A DNA stretch of 64,000 nt from Molossus alvarezi (Eukaryota > Chordata > Mammalia > Chiroptera > Molossidae), in NCBI GenBank assembly GCA_037176705.1, contig CM073895.1, forward strand, positions 4,922,551 to 4,986,550, read 5' to 3'. Shown here piece by piece: positions 20,491 through 32,473 of the stretch. The first letter of the stretch is position 1, and every line of letters begins with the position of its first letter. Position numbers and translations under genes: made by a program. The notes under the pieces are model-generated. The model saw only the letters and a program-made list of their open reading frames with translations, made no database searches and was not told the DNA's origin.

Positions 20491-22580
20491 CGCCGTTTTC
20501 TTCGCATCTGGTGCAGCTGCAAGGCACGAGGGACGAGGACAGTGGCAGTGACAAATGGGGAGGATGGCAGGAGGCACTTTGTCATTGACGGTTTCCGCAC
20601 CGCTGGTTCGCAGCCCCCGGGAATGAGCTTCCCCACGAGGCCGAGCGTGTGTGTCTCCCCGAGGATGTTCTCGTCCTGCAGGGGGCAGGATGCAGCAGCG
20701 CCGCGGGCTCCCTTCCCGAGAGCCGGGGAACTCGCCGCGTCACCCTGGACACCATTCCGTTCCTCCTCCTCTGGGCCTTGACACCCCCATCTGTGAACCG
20801 GGCTGCCTTTCAGGGGCTGGCGGGGGACGAGCGCCATCTGTCGTTGGGAGCTGTTAGAAGGATCCGAGGGGCGTCGTGTGGACAATGTCACGTCGGAGCA
20901 CGTGGGATGTCTTCCTGGCTGCGAGCCTCCCAGCCCTCTCGGGTTGCAGGGTGGGATCTGCAAGACGGACGCTGACGTAGGACCCGTGCCGGCCGCTGGC
21001 GCCCCGTCTGCATCTTTGTCCACTTGGAGGCTGAGGTTGGACAAGCCCGCAGGAGGCTCGGCTCGCGCTGTGAGGTGTCTGAGCTGGCCTCGGTCCCCGG
21101 CACGTGGCCTTCCCCTGGGACAGCACCGCGTCCTTCAGCACAGGTGTCTGTAACCTCCGGGAGCTTCTCTGGTTTCTCCCTGAGGCACAAGCCAGGGCTC
21201 CGTGGGCAACTCCCGGTGTGAGAAGGGCTGACGCCGGCGAGCCGGACGGTGGAAATGCAGTCACTGCAGGGAGAGCGCCTGGGAGCTCCTGTTGGGACTC
21301 CCGAGCCAGCTAGATCCCAGGGCCGGGCAGTCCAGGTGGGCCTGGGTGCTCGTGCCCAGTGCTAAGCTTCGAGAGCAGTGCCCTGCGGGGCAGTGTCGCC
21401 GGTGGGGAGACCAGGCCTGAGTGCCCGCGCCCTCCGGAGCCGGCGCCAGGGTCCTGGTGTTACGGCCTCTAGACAACCCCTCTGGGCAGGGCACAGGACT
21501 GCCTTCCACAGATGAGGAGGTGAGGCGCTGCCGGGCTTCGGATCTGGCCCAGGCGGATGGTAGACAGCAGCTGAGAATGCGAAGGGGATCTCTGTGGGGC
21601 AGACATGAGACTGAGGTCCTAAGTCATGATCTCAGGGCTCGCTGCTAAGCTACACTTGCGATTTTATTATTCAGAGCACGGGGACCCCAGCAGCATGGGG
21701 TGGGGGCTCCGCACCAGGTGACAGACCCCCACAGGCACCGGGAGTCTGCGGAGTCTTCGGCTGGCCCTTTAAAATCATCCGTCTGCTCTCTCGAGAGTGT
21801 GGTTCTCAGGTCACCGTCTCCCACAAAAGCCAGGCTCCTCCCGGAGTCGGTGCTGGAGCAGGTTCCTGCAGCCCACGCGCGTCTGCTTCTGCAGACCTGC
21901 GAACGCTCCTGGTGACTGCAGATGTCCCCGGGGACGCGGCCGCTGGGGCCCACGGTGGTTTAGCAGCAGGGACATCAGTGGGGGCTGAAGGACAGTCCCC
22001 CAGCCACAGACTGACGCCAGAGGCAGAGCAGGGCAGAGGCCAGCCCCGTGCAGAGCCCAGGCGGGGCTCCCCTGACTGTGAAGGGCCACTGGCATTTCAG
22101 ACACCCCAGCTCGGCCCTCGGGGGGAAAGGAGAGCAAGTCTGCAAGGCCTCGTCTCCAGGTGCTGCTTCAGGGCTGCGGGGATACTCTGCGGAGGCAAGG
22201 GGGCCGTGACTTGAAGCTGTCACATGTCCCTTAGTGACGCCCACCACCTCTGGTGCTGGCAGGCTGGGCCCCTGAAGGCGGCCACAGTCTTCCCTGCCCT
22301 TCGCGCCGCCGCCGTCGCAGTGCGACAGGCGCACGCGCGCGGAGCTGTTCAGACACACGCTTGTGCGTGGCCTAAATGCAGAGCGTGCATTTTACATTCA
22401 GAATTGTCCCGGGTAATGTGAAGCATTTCTAGCTCGTGCGATGTTGTCTTCAGAAGCACCGCATGAAAACAAACAAAAACACTTTTACTGAAGCCCTTCC
22501 CTCTGCAGTCCCGTTTGTCCTCCACGTCTGGGGAAGACGCCGCGACTTGAAAGAGAAATATTTTTAATCATTTAAAAACA
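20491..22580. other. Unique GC-rich sequence
   Basis: About 2 kb of GC-rich, CpG-containing DNA with many overlapping frames on both strands (up to 199 codons) and no recognisable protein domain. A weak MIR-like piece ('cttccacagatgaggaggtg') lies at about 21490-21580 on the minus strand. CpG density is raised at 22290-22350. Confidence 0.35.
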
Positions 22581-22788
22581 ATTTTTTTTCTTTATTGACT
22601 TTAGAGAGAGAGGAAGGGAGAGAGCGAGAGAGAGAGAAACATTGATGAGAGAGAACATGATTGGCCACCTCCTGCATGCCCCCCACTGGGGATTGGGCCC
22701 ACAACCCATGTGCCCTGACTGGGAATTGAACCCGTGACCTCCTGGTGCATGGGTCGACGCTCAACCACTGAGCCACACGGGCTGGGCC
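22581..22788 (-). mobile_element. Ves SINE, short type
   Basis: In minus orientation: head 'cactgagccacacgggctgg' read in complement, B box region 'gggaattgaacccg' (complement CGGGTTCAATTCCC), body and GA-rich run at 22600-22640. A-tail complement at the left edge. Confidence 0.92.
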
Positions 22789-23165
22789 ATTTTTTATTTT
22801 TTAATTACAGTTGACATACTATATTATATTAGTTTCAGGTATACACCTCAGTGACTAGACGTTTATATAACTTATGAAGTGATCATCCCCCCCACCACTC
22901 TCTTCCCCATCTGACACCATACTTAGTTGTTAGAATATTATGGACTGTATTTCCTGTGCTGTACTTGACATTCCCATGACTACACAGTAACTACAAATTT
23001 GTACTTCTGAGTCCCTTCACCTTTTTCACCCACCGCGCCAAACCCCTCCCGTCTGGCGACCGCCAGCAAGGTCTCTGCATCTACGAGTCGGTTTCTGTTC
23101 TGCTTGTTCGTTTTGGTTTTCATATTCAATTGTTAATAGATATGAAGATACGCTGACGTTTACTT
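22789..23165 (-). mobile_element. LINE-1 3'UTR fragment, antisense
   Basis: Plus-strand text follows a familiar antisense L1 3'UTR: 'ttaattacagttgacatact', 'atattagtttcaggtataca', 'cagtaactacaaatttgtac', 'cctcccgtctggcgaccgcc', 'tctacgagtcggtttctgtt'. Moderately diverged. Confidence 0.75.
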
Positions 23166-24545
23166 ATTTATTTTTTTGGTAAGTTGGTTTCTTAAAAAAG
23201 CAGTCCTGTCTTCCCAAAGCGTGTCGGTGTCCTCGTTGACGTTTTCCGGAGCTTCCCAAGCAGCATCCCTTGAGTCCCCTGCAGTCGGGAGAGATCTCTG
23301 CGGGAGATGTATTTGGACAGGTGTGGAAGTGATCAGCTATATTTAAATATTTATACCGGGAGTTAGTTTCTTACTGTGCTGTTGTTGACGTCGTCGTTGG
23401 ATACGGCCCTGCCACTTCTCTGAATGACACGGGTGCCCTGTCGTTCCGCGCCGAGGTCGTTCCTGCCCCGGAAGGCTGTCTGAGCTTAAACCAGTCCCTG
23501 CAGACGCTCTTACACACAGTTGTGGTTGGCGGCAGCCATCCTGCTGTTTATCTTCCGAAAATAGCTCTTCATTTGTGGAGAACGGAGAGGGGAGAGGGCT
23601 GTGTTTCATGGCCTGGTGCCCTGCAAGGGGGCCTGGAGGCCGTCAGCCCCGTCCGACCCCAGCTTTCCCAAGACACCCCCCCCCCCGAAGCGGCTCCTCC
23701 CAGCTGTGAGGGAGACCCCGCTCTTTTCTTCTCGGAGGAGCCTCAGAATCTGTGATTGTTAGTTTCCATTACACCTCCAAGGCTTCCCTCCCCCCTCCTC
23801 CGTCTCGGTGAAATTGAAGGGCTCTTCCCTTCCCAGCAGTTATCTAGAAAACAGCCATTTGTTCTCAAGGCTGAGTCCCGTAAAGAATATATTCGGCATC
23901 TCAAGGGCTGGAATGTGCCAACCTGCCGGGCTCTTCAGAGTGGGAAGATGCCCGTTGGCCGGGCCGAGGTTCCCTGGTTGATGCTGAAGACCGACAGTCA
24001 CACCAGCCCAGGCGTGGTTGAGGGCCGCCCTGTCCAGCACGCAGAGAAGGGTTGAGGAGTTTGCGCACATTAGCAGTGTGTGTATTTGGTTGCCTTCTGG
24101 GCGTACACGGTGGGCTTCCCCTTCCTTGGGGCTTTTGATGTTTGGGGTGAGCATGTCACTTGCGTTGGCCAGTGAACTGTGAGTGGACATGACACGTGTC
24201 ACTTTAAGGCCCGTATTTGAAGGGCCCAGAGTCACTCGCACGTGGTGTTTTGGCCGTGGTGACTGTGGAAGCCCACGGAGAGACGAGCTTCCATCAGCAG
24301 GGCCCCCGGTGAGGGCATGGTGCAGCACAGCCCCACTGAGCGGGCGGGCTGAGCGTGAGCGACTCCCCCAGCCTGGCTGGCACGGGTGCCCCGAAGCACG
24401 CGGTACTGGCTGGGATGCCCGGGCTGTAGCACTGTCCTCACACCCACCACGGGCTGTCGCTGTGACCACGAGGAAGCTCCTGCTGACACGCTGACATGCA
24501 GCCAGTCCTTGACCACAGCCAGAAGGTGAAGCACAGTCTGATTAG
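23166..24545. other. Unique sequence
   Basis: No gene recognised. Minus frames at 23343-23609 and 23840-24469 lack any known domain. Confidence 0.3.
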
Positions 24546-25262
24546 GGGTGTGTGTGTGGTGTGTGCATGCATGAGTGTCATGTTTATGTCTGTGCATATG
24601 TGTGCATGCATGAGTGTTGTGTGTATGCATGAATGTGTGTGCATGTGTGTGCTGTATGTGAGGTGTGTGCATGCATGAGTGTCATGTGCATGTGCGCGCT
24701 GTGTGCGCTATGTGTGCATGCATGAGTGTTGTGTGTATGCGCATGTGTGTGCCGTGCACACATGCATGAGTGTCATGTGCATGGGTGTGCTGTGTGTGCG
24801 TGCATGAGTGTGCATGTGTGTGCTGTATGTGAAGTGTGTGCATGCATGAGTGTCATGTGCATGTGTGCGTTGTGTGCGCTGTGTGTGCATGCATGAGTGT
24901 TGTGTGTATGCGCGCGTGTGTGCTGTGCACACATGCATGAGTGTCATGTGCATGGGTGTGCTGTGTGTGCATGCATGAGTGTGCATGTGTGTGCTGTGGG
25001 TGTGAGGTGTGTGCATGCATGAGTGTCTGTGCATGTGTATGGTGTGTGTGAGGTGTGCACATGCATGAGTGTCATGTGTATGTCTGTGCATGTGTATGCC
25101 GTGTGTGCATGCATGGGTGTCTGTGCATGTGTGTGCTGTGTGTGAGGTGTGTGCATGCATGAATGTGCTGTGTATGGGGTGTATATCTGTGCATGTGTGT
25201 GTGGTATGTGTGCATTTATGTGTGTGGTATGGTATGTGTGTGTGTGTGTAGTGTGGCATGTG
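24546..25262 (+). repeat. TG/CATG array with ~171-173 bp higher-order period
   Basis: Roughly 720 bp of 'gtgtgcatgcatgagtgtca' type units. The phrase '(a)gtgtgtgcatgcatgagtg' preceded by 'gctgtatgtga' recurs at 24661, 24832 and 25005, giving steps of 171 and 173 bp between near-identical blocks. Thr/His-rich minus-strand frames are repeat translation. Alternating purine-pyrimidine throughout. Confidence 0.9.
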
Positions 25263-25415
25263 TATGAAAAAACATAAGTTTTTTGGAGACCTGTCAGCCG
25301 GCTCCCGGAGCTCCCCGCCTGTGACTGATGCCTGGAGCCCCTGGAGGCAGGCGGGGGTCAGTGACACTCAGCAGCGCTGGGGGAAGTCATTCTCACAGGC
25401 TCCAGGGCACTAGCA
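25263..25415. other. Unique GC-rich sequence
   Basis: Nothing recognised. Confidence 0.3.
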
Positions 25416-25570
25416 GAGTTCAGAGTGATTGATATGAAAACAGTTGAAAGCATTTACTAGCTGTAAGGACTAATTTCCAATAAATCAGACAGGATCCCCT
25501 TGGGAACTGGGAATGAATGGGGGCAAAGGGAATTGCGAAGGGTTGTTGAGCAATAAGGAGCTGGGTTCCA
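25416..25570. other. AT-rich unique island, candidate conserved noncoding element
   Basis: Non-repetitive and AT-rich with 'gtgattgatatgaaaacagt' and 'aggactaatttccaataaat'. Ends abruptly in GC-rich DNA. Function unknown. Confidence 0.25.
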
Positions 25571-27390
25571 GATCTCTTAAATGATATCTACACGGGCGAA
25601 GTTGGCCTGTCTTTTCCGTGTCCAGGAGCAAGATTTAAGTCCACGGCATGTCATTATAACCAGGAACTCGTCACCAGGAGATGGTCCGTGTTTCAGACAC
25701 ATCCCACCAGAAGGCGATTCTGCTGTTCCTCCCCAGTCCAAAACCATAAGGAAAAGGCGTTAACTGCTTGGGCCCCTGCGAAGTCCGTAAATAAAGTCTT
25801 TCCAGAAACACTTCACATTGGGTGCACAAGGCAGAACTTTCATGATCTAATTTTAGTCACTTCTTTTCTAATGAAAAAGTTTAAATGGATATATATTTTA
25901 TTACCTGCGAGTCCACAAGCACCTATTACATGTGTCCTGGAAGGTCGTGCCCTGAGCCTCGGGGAACGCGGAACAATCAGAAGTGTGCATTCTGTGGGAA
26001 GATCGAGTTCTGAAACGGCCTGGGAACTCAGACAGCAGGGGAATACTTGCCAGCACAGGAGGACAGAAGGGTCACCGGGGCTGGTGGATGCTGGCGTGGG
26101 GTCCGGGGCACAGAGATGTCCGCCCTCCGGGATGGGAGTCACCGGCTCGAGCTGGATGCGGGAGGGAGGTTTTGGAGTTCCCAAAGACAGACAGAGGCTG
26201 TCCCAGCGGCCCGGGCTGGCTTCTGGAGCCTGGGGATGTCCGATTCCATCAGACGTGGGCATTTCTCGTAGGCAGGATGCAGCCTCATTTCCGGAGAAAT
26301 CCCGGACCTGAGCGATGAGTGTCTCTGTAGTAACTAGATAGCAGGATGTGCTTGGGCAAAGTGAGGACAGAGGGGGAGAGGCGGGGACAGAGGACCCCGC
26401 GTGCCGTCCCTCTGTGGGTCCTGCATGCGCTGTTATCTTACGGAACCCTCCCAGCAGGCTGGTGCCTGTGGCTTGGTTATGAAAGTGGAGACTTCCAGGG
26501 TGGGACACCCTGAGCCGCTCGGCCAGAAGGCTGCAGGGTGCTCTTCCAGTCCTGGCCAAGCCCCTCTCCAGGATCCCGAAAACATTTCAAAGGACAGCAG
26601 GCCGAGGCCTATCCCCTCTGTGGGCTCCAGGATACCAGGGTGTCCCCAGGAATCCAGTTTCTGCGACCTCCCCCAATGGCCCCACTCAGCGGGACCGGGC
26701 TCTCAGATGCTGACCCTATATTTGGGGCCCCCGAGAGGAGCACCTCTGGACAGTTGGCACCCCAGGCACCCCACTTCCCCCACCCCACCCCGTCCTTACC
26801 CTGACTCTCAAGGGAAACAACTTGACAAGCCATCAGTGAGGCGCCTGTTTGCAAAGTGAGGACTGACCCAGCATGCGCCCGATGTCCTTGGACCTTGGTG
26901 GCTGTGGACATGGGAGAGGCTTCAGGAACCTTCCATTCTCCCGTCACCCCTTTGCTCTGAAGCATCCAGTGCCCCCCCCCCCCGCCAACGACCCTGAGCA
27001 ACACGCATGGCCCACCAGGACCCCCAGCATCTCTGTGGTCACTCGTCCCATCGGCCATGGTGGCTGCTTCCCGGATCCTCTGAGAGTCAGGAGGCAGCCT
27101 GCGTGCGCCTGGGGACCTTCGCCACAGCCTGGGACCATCTTTCCCCCTTAATCTCAGGTTCCCCCTCCCTCATCTTTGCTCAGAGGGCCTCCCAGGAGGA
27201 GAGGCCCGGTCGGTTTTCCACTCCTCTCTCTGAGAGCCTGGAGGGCTGCCTGGCTTGCAGTAGGTGTCTCTCCGTCGCTGTGGAAGGGTGGGCTTCCCTT
27301 GTCTGCTGGCTCCACACTCAGGGCTGCTCAGAGGGTTAGTGGAAGCTTGTGGCCGGGCATTCCAGGCGCAGCTGCGACTTCTCACAGCCC
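25571..27390. other. Unique sequence
   Basis: 25740-25960 is AT-rich and could hold another conserved element. The rest is GC-rich. Frames of up to 239 codons (25840-26559, minus) overlap plus-strand frames of similar size, with no domain recognised. A weak MIR/L2-like patch lies near 26420-26480. Confidence 0.3.
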
Positions 27391-27424
27391 AAGGTGGTGG
27401 TGGTGGTGGTGGTGGTGGCGGCGG
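27391..27424 (+). repeat. (GGT)n trinucleotide repeat
   Basis: Nine GGT units followed by GGC variants. Frames on both strands become Gly, Trp, Val, Pro or His runs here, which is repeat translation. Confidence 0.93.
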
Positions 27425-27764
27425 TGGCGCCGCTTCCAGGGGGTGCTGTGCTGGCTCCGTGTCGCTGGGAGCCCCATACTGCCTCCCAGACCTGAGCATC
27501 CCCCTCCAGGCTCCTCCCCGGGCCCCGGCACCCCAGTCCTGGCAGAGCCCCTCCCTCCCCTGTCCTTTGCGGGGGGCCCCCAGCCGCTGCCTGGGAAGGA
27601 TGTTGTGCGATGCTCTCTCCTTGGTCCCTTCTCCAGGGAATCGCGGTGAGAAGTTCTCAGTGCTGCCGAGGGCAAGAGGAAGTGGGTGCTCCAGAAGCCG
27701 TCTTCTTTGGAGGAGGGGAGGATGCTGGTCGGCAGGGGAGGGGGCTGGCGCAGAAAGGAGGGGG
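27425..27764. other. Unique GC-rich sequence
   Basis: Nothing recognised beyond GC-rich frames. Confidence 0.3.
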
Positions 27765-27960
27765 TGCCTTTCTAATTAAATTTAGTATCCAGTGTGGTAG
27801 ATAAACAAAACTACGAATGATGATAAAATGCACAGCCCATAGCATTAGCTTGAGAGAACACAGCTCCGGCCAGGAGGGCTCTGCACTTCTGCCTCGTGGG
27901 CGTGTTTTCAAACAAGGAATCCTCTCCTGCCGTGTGTTTTTAAGCTTTACAGGTAAATCA
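27765..27960. other. AT-rich unique island, candidate conserved noncoding element
   Basis: The block starts with 'tttctaattaaatttagtat' and includes 'gatgataaaatgcacagccc' and 'tagcattagcttg'. It separates GC-rich unique DNA from old L1 sequence. TAATTA-type core at 27773-27778. Inference only. Confidence 0.3.
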
Positions 27961-27999
27961 CTCACATACTGCAAACACTTTTTAAATTAAATTTTCTAT

Positions 28000-29340
28000 T
28001 TCAAACAATTTCAAAATGTTGAAAAGTGACAAAATTGTGCAAATACCATTTGCATATTATTCACTAGCTTCCACTGTTGTTAACATTTTATTGCATATGC
28101 TTAATCATTCTGTCTCTCTGTGTGTATATATACACACACACACAGTATATCCACACACAAATCCGCACACAGCATATACACACAGTGTACACACACACAT
28201 ACACACACAGTATATCAATACACACAGTATATCTACACACAAATCCACATATAGTATATACACACAGTGTATATACACACATACACACAGTATATCCACA
28301 CACAGCATATACACAGTGTATACACACACACACACACACACACAGCAAGTATATCCATACAAACAGCATATCCACACATTATGAACAGTATATCCACACA
28401 TATACACACATATGTACATACAATATATATACACACGTGTATACACACAATATACACACAGTATACCCATACATAAAGTATATCTACACACATATCCACA
28501 CACAGCATACACACACAGCATATATACATATGCACACATAGTATATCCACACACATATATGCACACATAGTATATCTACACACATCTCCATACCCCATAT
28601 ATACACCCATATACACACAGTATTTACACCCATGCACAGTATATGTATGCACAGAATACATACACACTCTTACACACAGTATATATGCACACATATATGA
28701 AATAGTCTACATATGCAACATTTAAATTCTCTTCTGAAACATTTGAGATAACTTGTCACCATGAGGCTTCTTTACCTCTTCCTACTTCAACGCATGTTTC
28801 CTAAGACCAAGGACATTTCTTTACAGAGACCAGCACAAGTATCAAACCAGGAAGTTAACATGACACAGGACTAAGATCTAACCCCCAGACCTTGTAGAAA
28901 TTCAACAGTTGTCCCATTAATGTTTTTTACAGCAAAAGCAAGACAAGTGACTTTATGTTCTTGGTTTAGCATCCAACCCAGGATCCCAGGTTGCACTCAG
29001 TTGTCACTTCTCTTTAGTCTCTTTTCATTGGGGTCAGGGCCTCGGTCTTTTTAGTTTTGTTCTTGGGTTTGATAGGTTTTGAAATATTGGCCTGATTGTT
29101 GGTCATGCCCCCTTAGTTCTGGTTTGTCTGGTGTTTCCTCATGGTTGGAGTAGGTTACAGTGTTGTCCATAACACCACCGAAGTAATGCTTGTCCTTCTC
29201 AGAGCGTCTGGTAGGGTGCGTGGTGTCTGCTTGTCTCATTGCTGGTGGTGCTCTCTGGTCTTGATTCAGACGCTGTCTGCCAGGACTCTCTACTGTGGAG
29301 TCGCCATTTTCCTCTTTGCAATTAACAAGTATCTCCTGGG
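28000..29340. mobile_element. Old L1M-type 3'UTR-like fragment with expanded CA/TA array inside
   Basis: Flanking pieces match one known L1M-type 3' region: 'ccattaatgttttttacagc', 'gttgcactcagttgtcactt', 'ttttgaaatattggcc', 'tggtgtttcctcatg', 'ctgtctgccaggactctcta'. The internal microsatellite (28128-28690) replaces the short TATA/TG-rich spot of the element. Confidence 0.65.
28128..28690 (+). repeat. CACA/GTATAT minisatellite-microsatellite, ~560 bp
   Basis: Imperfect units of 'cacacagtatatccacacac' type, period ~25-35 bp, with pure (CA)11 at about 28321-28344. His/Thr/Tyr-rich and Cys/Val/Tyr-rich frames on either strand are repeat translation. Confidence 0.92.
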
Positions 29341-30138
29341 GTGAGACTTGGGGATTGGGTGAACCTCTTGCTTCTTCTCAAATTTAAAAATCTCTTAAAA
29401 ATGTTTAGAAACAGCTTTATTGTGATAGAACCGACATACCATGCAGTCCACCCATTTAAAGCATACATATGTGCCACCATTCATTTTAAACATATTCATC
29501 AGCTCAAGAAGAAACCCCCATCCCCGCTCCCTGCCCCTCAGCCTTACACAGCCACGGGTCTGCTGTGGAGTTCTGTCTTCTGGGCTTCTATGTGAATGAA
29601 ATCACATAATTCGCGGGCTTTTGTGATTGGCTTCTCTCAGCATAATGTTTTCAATGTTCATTCAAGTTGTGCTTCATTCCTTTTCATGGCTGAATAGTAT
29701 TCCTCCATCCATAGTTTGTCCATTCATCTGTTGATGGGCATCCACCTCAGCTATTCTGAATAATGATGCTGTAAACATTTGTGTACAATTTTATTTTGTG
29801 TGTAGATACGGATTTCATTTCTCTTGGGCATACACCTGGTGGTGAAATTGCTTGGTCACATGGTAACTCTATGGTTTAATTATTTGCGTAACTGCCAGTC
29901 ATAGACTTTCCCACATCATTTTAGATTCTCACCAGCAGTATATGGATGTCCCAATTTCTCCATTAGCCCTTGCTAATCTCTGACTTTCTGATTCTAGACA
30001 TCACATCACAGTGTAATGGAAGTGTATCTCACTGGGTTGTTAATGTGTATATTACTGATGACTAATGTTGTGTATATTTCTAGTTCTGTATTTTTTTTTT
30101 TTTTTGGAGAAATGTCTGTTCAGATCCTTTGCCTTTTC

Positions 30139-30387
30139 AAAAAATTTAATCCTCACCTGAAGATATTTTTCCACAGATTTTTTATATAGAGTGAGAGGGA
30201 GGATGGGAGGGAGAGAGAGAAACATCGATATGAGGGAGACTCATTGATTTGTTGCCTCCTACAAGACCCCAACCAGGGCCAGGGATCGAACCTATAACTG
30301 AGGTACGTGCCCTTGACTGGGAATTGATCCCATGACTCTTTGGTGCAAAGGCCAATGCTCCAACCCCTAAGCCAAACCAGCCAGGGC
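30139..30387 (-). mobile_element. Ves SINE, long type, half of a tandem SINE pair
   Basis: Minus orientation, ending on the plus strand in 'gccaaaccagccagggc'. The left A-tail complement abuts TCCTTTGCCTTTTC at 30125-30138, which recurs after the neighbouring SINE (30589-30602), so the outer duplication brackets the pair. Confidence 0.92.
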
Positions 30388-30391
30388 GCCT

Positions 30392-30588
30392 TAAAAAAAA
30401 AAAAAAGAATGTTTTTATTGATTTCAGAGAGAGGAAGGGAGAGTGAGAGAGACATCGATTAGCTGCCTCCTGCATGCCCCTATTGGGGATTGAGCCCACT
30501 ACCCAGGCATGTGCCCCGACCAGGACTTGAACCATGACTTCCTGGTGCATGGGATGACGCTCAACTAACTGAGCCACACCAGCCGGGC
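30392..30588 (-). mobile_element. Ves SINE, short type, other half of the pair
   Basis: Minus orientation, joined to the previous SINE through a ~14-bp A-tail (30393-30406 as A-run on plus, preceded by 'cctt'). Body 'gcatgtgccccgaccaggac' and head complement 'gagccacaccagccgggc'. The host L1 reads continuously across the pair, supporting insertion as a unit or in two nested steps. Confidence 0.92.
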
Positions 30589-30764
30589 TCCTTTGCCTTT
30601 TTATTTATTAAGCTGTAAGAGTTCATTTATATATACAAGTCCCTCCTCAGAAATGTAGTTTGCAAATATTTCCTCCCATTCCAAGAATTGCCTTTTCACT
30701 TTTTGATGGTGTCCTTTGAAGCACAAAAGTTTTTAATTTTGATGAATTCCAATTTAATCTATTG

Positions 30765-30971
30765 TTTTATTTTTAAAAAGTCTTTATTGATTTTTTTTAG
30801 AAAGGGAGAGAGAGAAACATTGATGTGAGAGATACATTGATCGGCTGTCTCCTGCACACCCCCTATTGGTGATCGAGCCCACAACCTGGGCATTTGCCCT
30901 GACAAGGTATTGAACCTGGACCTGTCAGTCCATGGGATGGTGTTCAATCCACTGAACCCCATTGGCTGGGC
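30765..30971 (-). mobile_element. Ves SINE, short type, inside LINE-1
   Basis: Perfect 11-bp duplication TTAATCTATTG at 30754-30764 and 30972-30982 defines both ends. The B-box region is diverged ('ggtattgaacctgg'). Confidence 0.93.
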
Positions 30972-30986
30972 TTAATCTATTGGTTT

Positions 30987-31010
30987 TGTTGTTGTTGTTG
31001 TTGTTGTTGC
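30987..31010 (+). repeat. (TTG)n microsatellite
   Basis: About seven TTG units in the L1 sequence just after the SINE. Confidence 0.9.
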
Positions 31011-31472
31011 TTATGCTTTTGGTGTTCAATCTAAGGATGCTTTGCCAACGTCAAGGTTATGAAGATTTGCTGTTATATTTTCTTCTGGGAGTTTTATAGT
31101 TTTCGGCTCTTAGGTGTTTATATATTTGACTCACCCATTTTGAATTAATTTTTGTCTGTGGTGTGAGGTAAGGGTCATTTCATACTTCCGTATGTAGCTA
31201 TGCCGCTGTCCCATCACCGTTTGTTGAAAAGACTCTTCTCTTGTGATTGAATGGTCTTGGCATGTTTTTTGAAGATCAGTTGACTGCAGATGTGTGTTTA
31301 TTTCTGGGTTCCCAACTCTATTCCATTGATCTTTATGTCAGTAGTTGCGCCGGCACCACACTGTCTTGTTTATCACAAGCTTGAGTTTGGGAGGTGTGAG
31401 TCCTCTTATTTTGTTTAGTTTTTAGGGCTGTTTTGGCTATTCTGTGTCATTTACAATTCCATATGAATTTTA

Positions 31473-31695
31473 TTTTATCTTTTTTTTGAACTTTTTTCAT
31501 TTATTTTCAGATAGAGTGGGGTGGAAGAGAGAAACACCGATGTGAGAGAGACACACCATTGGTTGCCTCCCACATGACCCTGACCAGGGCCGGGGACAAA
31601 CCACAACCAAGGTACATGCCCTTGATAGAAATCAAACCTGAGACACATTGGTTCACGGGCCAACACTCTAACCTCCAAGGCAAACCTGCCAGGGC
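31473..31695 (-). mobile_element. Ves SINE, long type, inside LINE-1
   Basis: Perfect 15-bp duplication CAATTCCATATGAAT at 31454-31468 and 31696-31710. Body carries the long-type 'ggtacatgcccttgatag' in complement. Ends secure apart from a T-rich left edge. Confidence 0.93.
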
Positions 31696-32228
31696 CAATT
31701 CCATATGAATCTTAGAATTAGGTCGTCAGTATCTACAAAGAAGTCAGATGGGATTTTGATGGAGATTGTGATGTACTTGTGGAACAATTTGGAGAGTATG
31801 GGCCATTGTCCATTTATTTGGGTCTTTGGTTTCTTCCAATAATGCTTTGTAGTTTTCACAGTGTAGTTTTGTACTTCACTTGTTATTCCTACATATTTTA
31901 TTCTTTTTGATGGACTGGTTTTTAATTTTATTTTTAGATGGATTATTGTAAATATATACAAATACAGTGTATTTTTTTGTGGATTGACCTTGTACCCTGG
32001 AACTTTGTTGAACTTGTTCCTAAGTTTTTATAGCTTTTTAAAATTTTATTTTAGTAGATTCCTTAAGATGTTCTGTATATAAGAATATCTCATGTGAGAC
32101 CAGAGATAGTTCTATTTCTTCCTCTCCCCTCTGGAACACCTTTGTTTCTTTTTCTTGCCTAGTTGCCTTGGCTTGAACTTCAGTGGTGAATAGAATTGGT
32201 GAGAGTGAACATCCTTGTTTGGTTCTTT

Positions 32229-32473
32229 AAAAAAAATTTTTTTTTTCTTTATTGATTTTTAGAGAGAGAGAAAGTGAGAGAGAGAGAGAGAGAAACACAG
32301 ATGAGAGAGAACATCAATTGGCCACCTCCTGAATGCCCCTCATTGGGGACTGGGCCCTGCCCCTCATCGGGGATTGGGCCCACAACCTGGGCATGTGCCC
32401 TGACCCGGAATCGAACCGGTGACCTCTTGGTGCATGAGTCGACATTCAACCACTGAGCCACACAGGCCTGGCC
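32229..32473 (-). mobile_element. Ves SINE, short type, with a duplicated body segment
   Basis: Minus orientation with GA-rich run, then 'ccctcattggggactgggcc' and again 'cctcatcggggattgggccc', an internal ~25-bp duplication that lengthens this copy to ~245 bp. B box in complement is 'ggaatcgaaccgg' (CCGGTTCGATTCC). T-rich flanks act as an imperfect duplication. Confidence 0.9.

Noticed and set aside
24708..25367. His/Thr-rich 219-codon frame
   Set aside because: Translation of the TG/CATG array on the minus strand.
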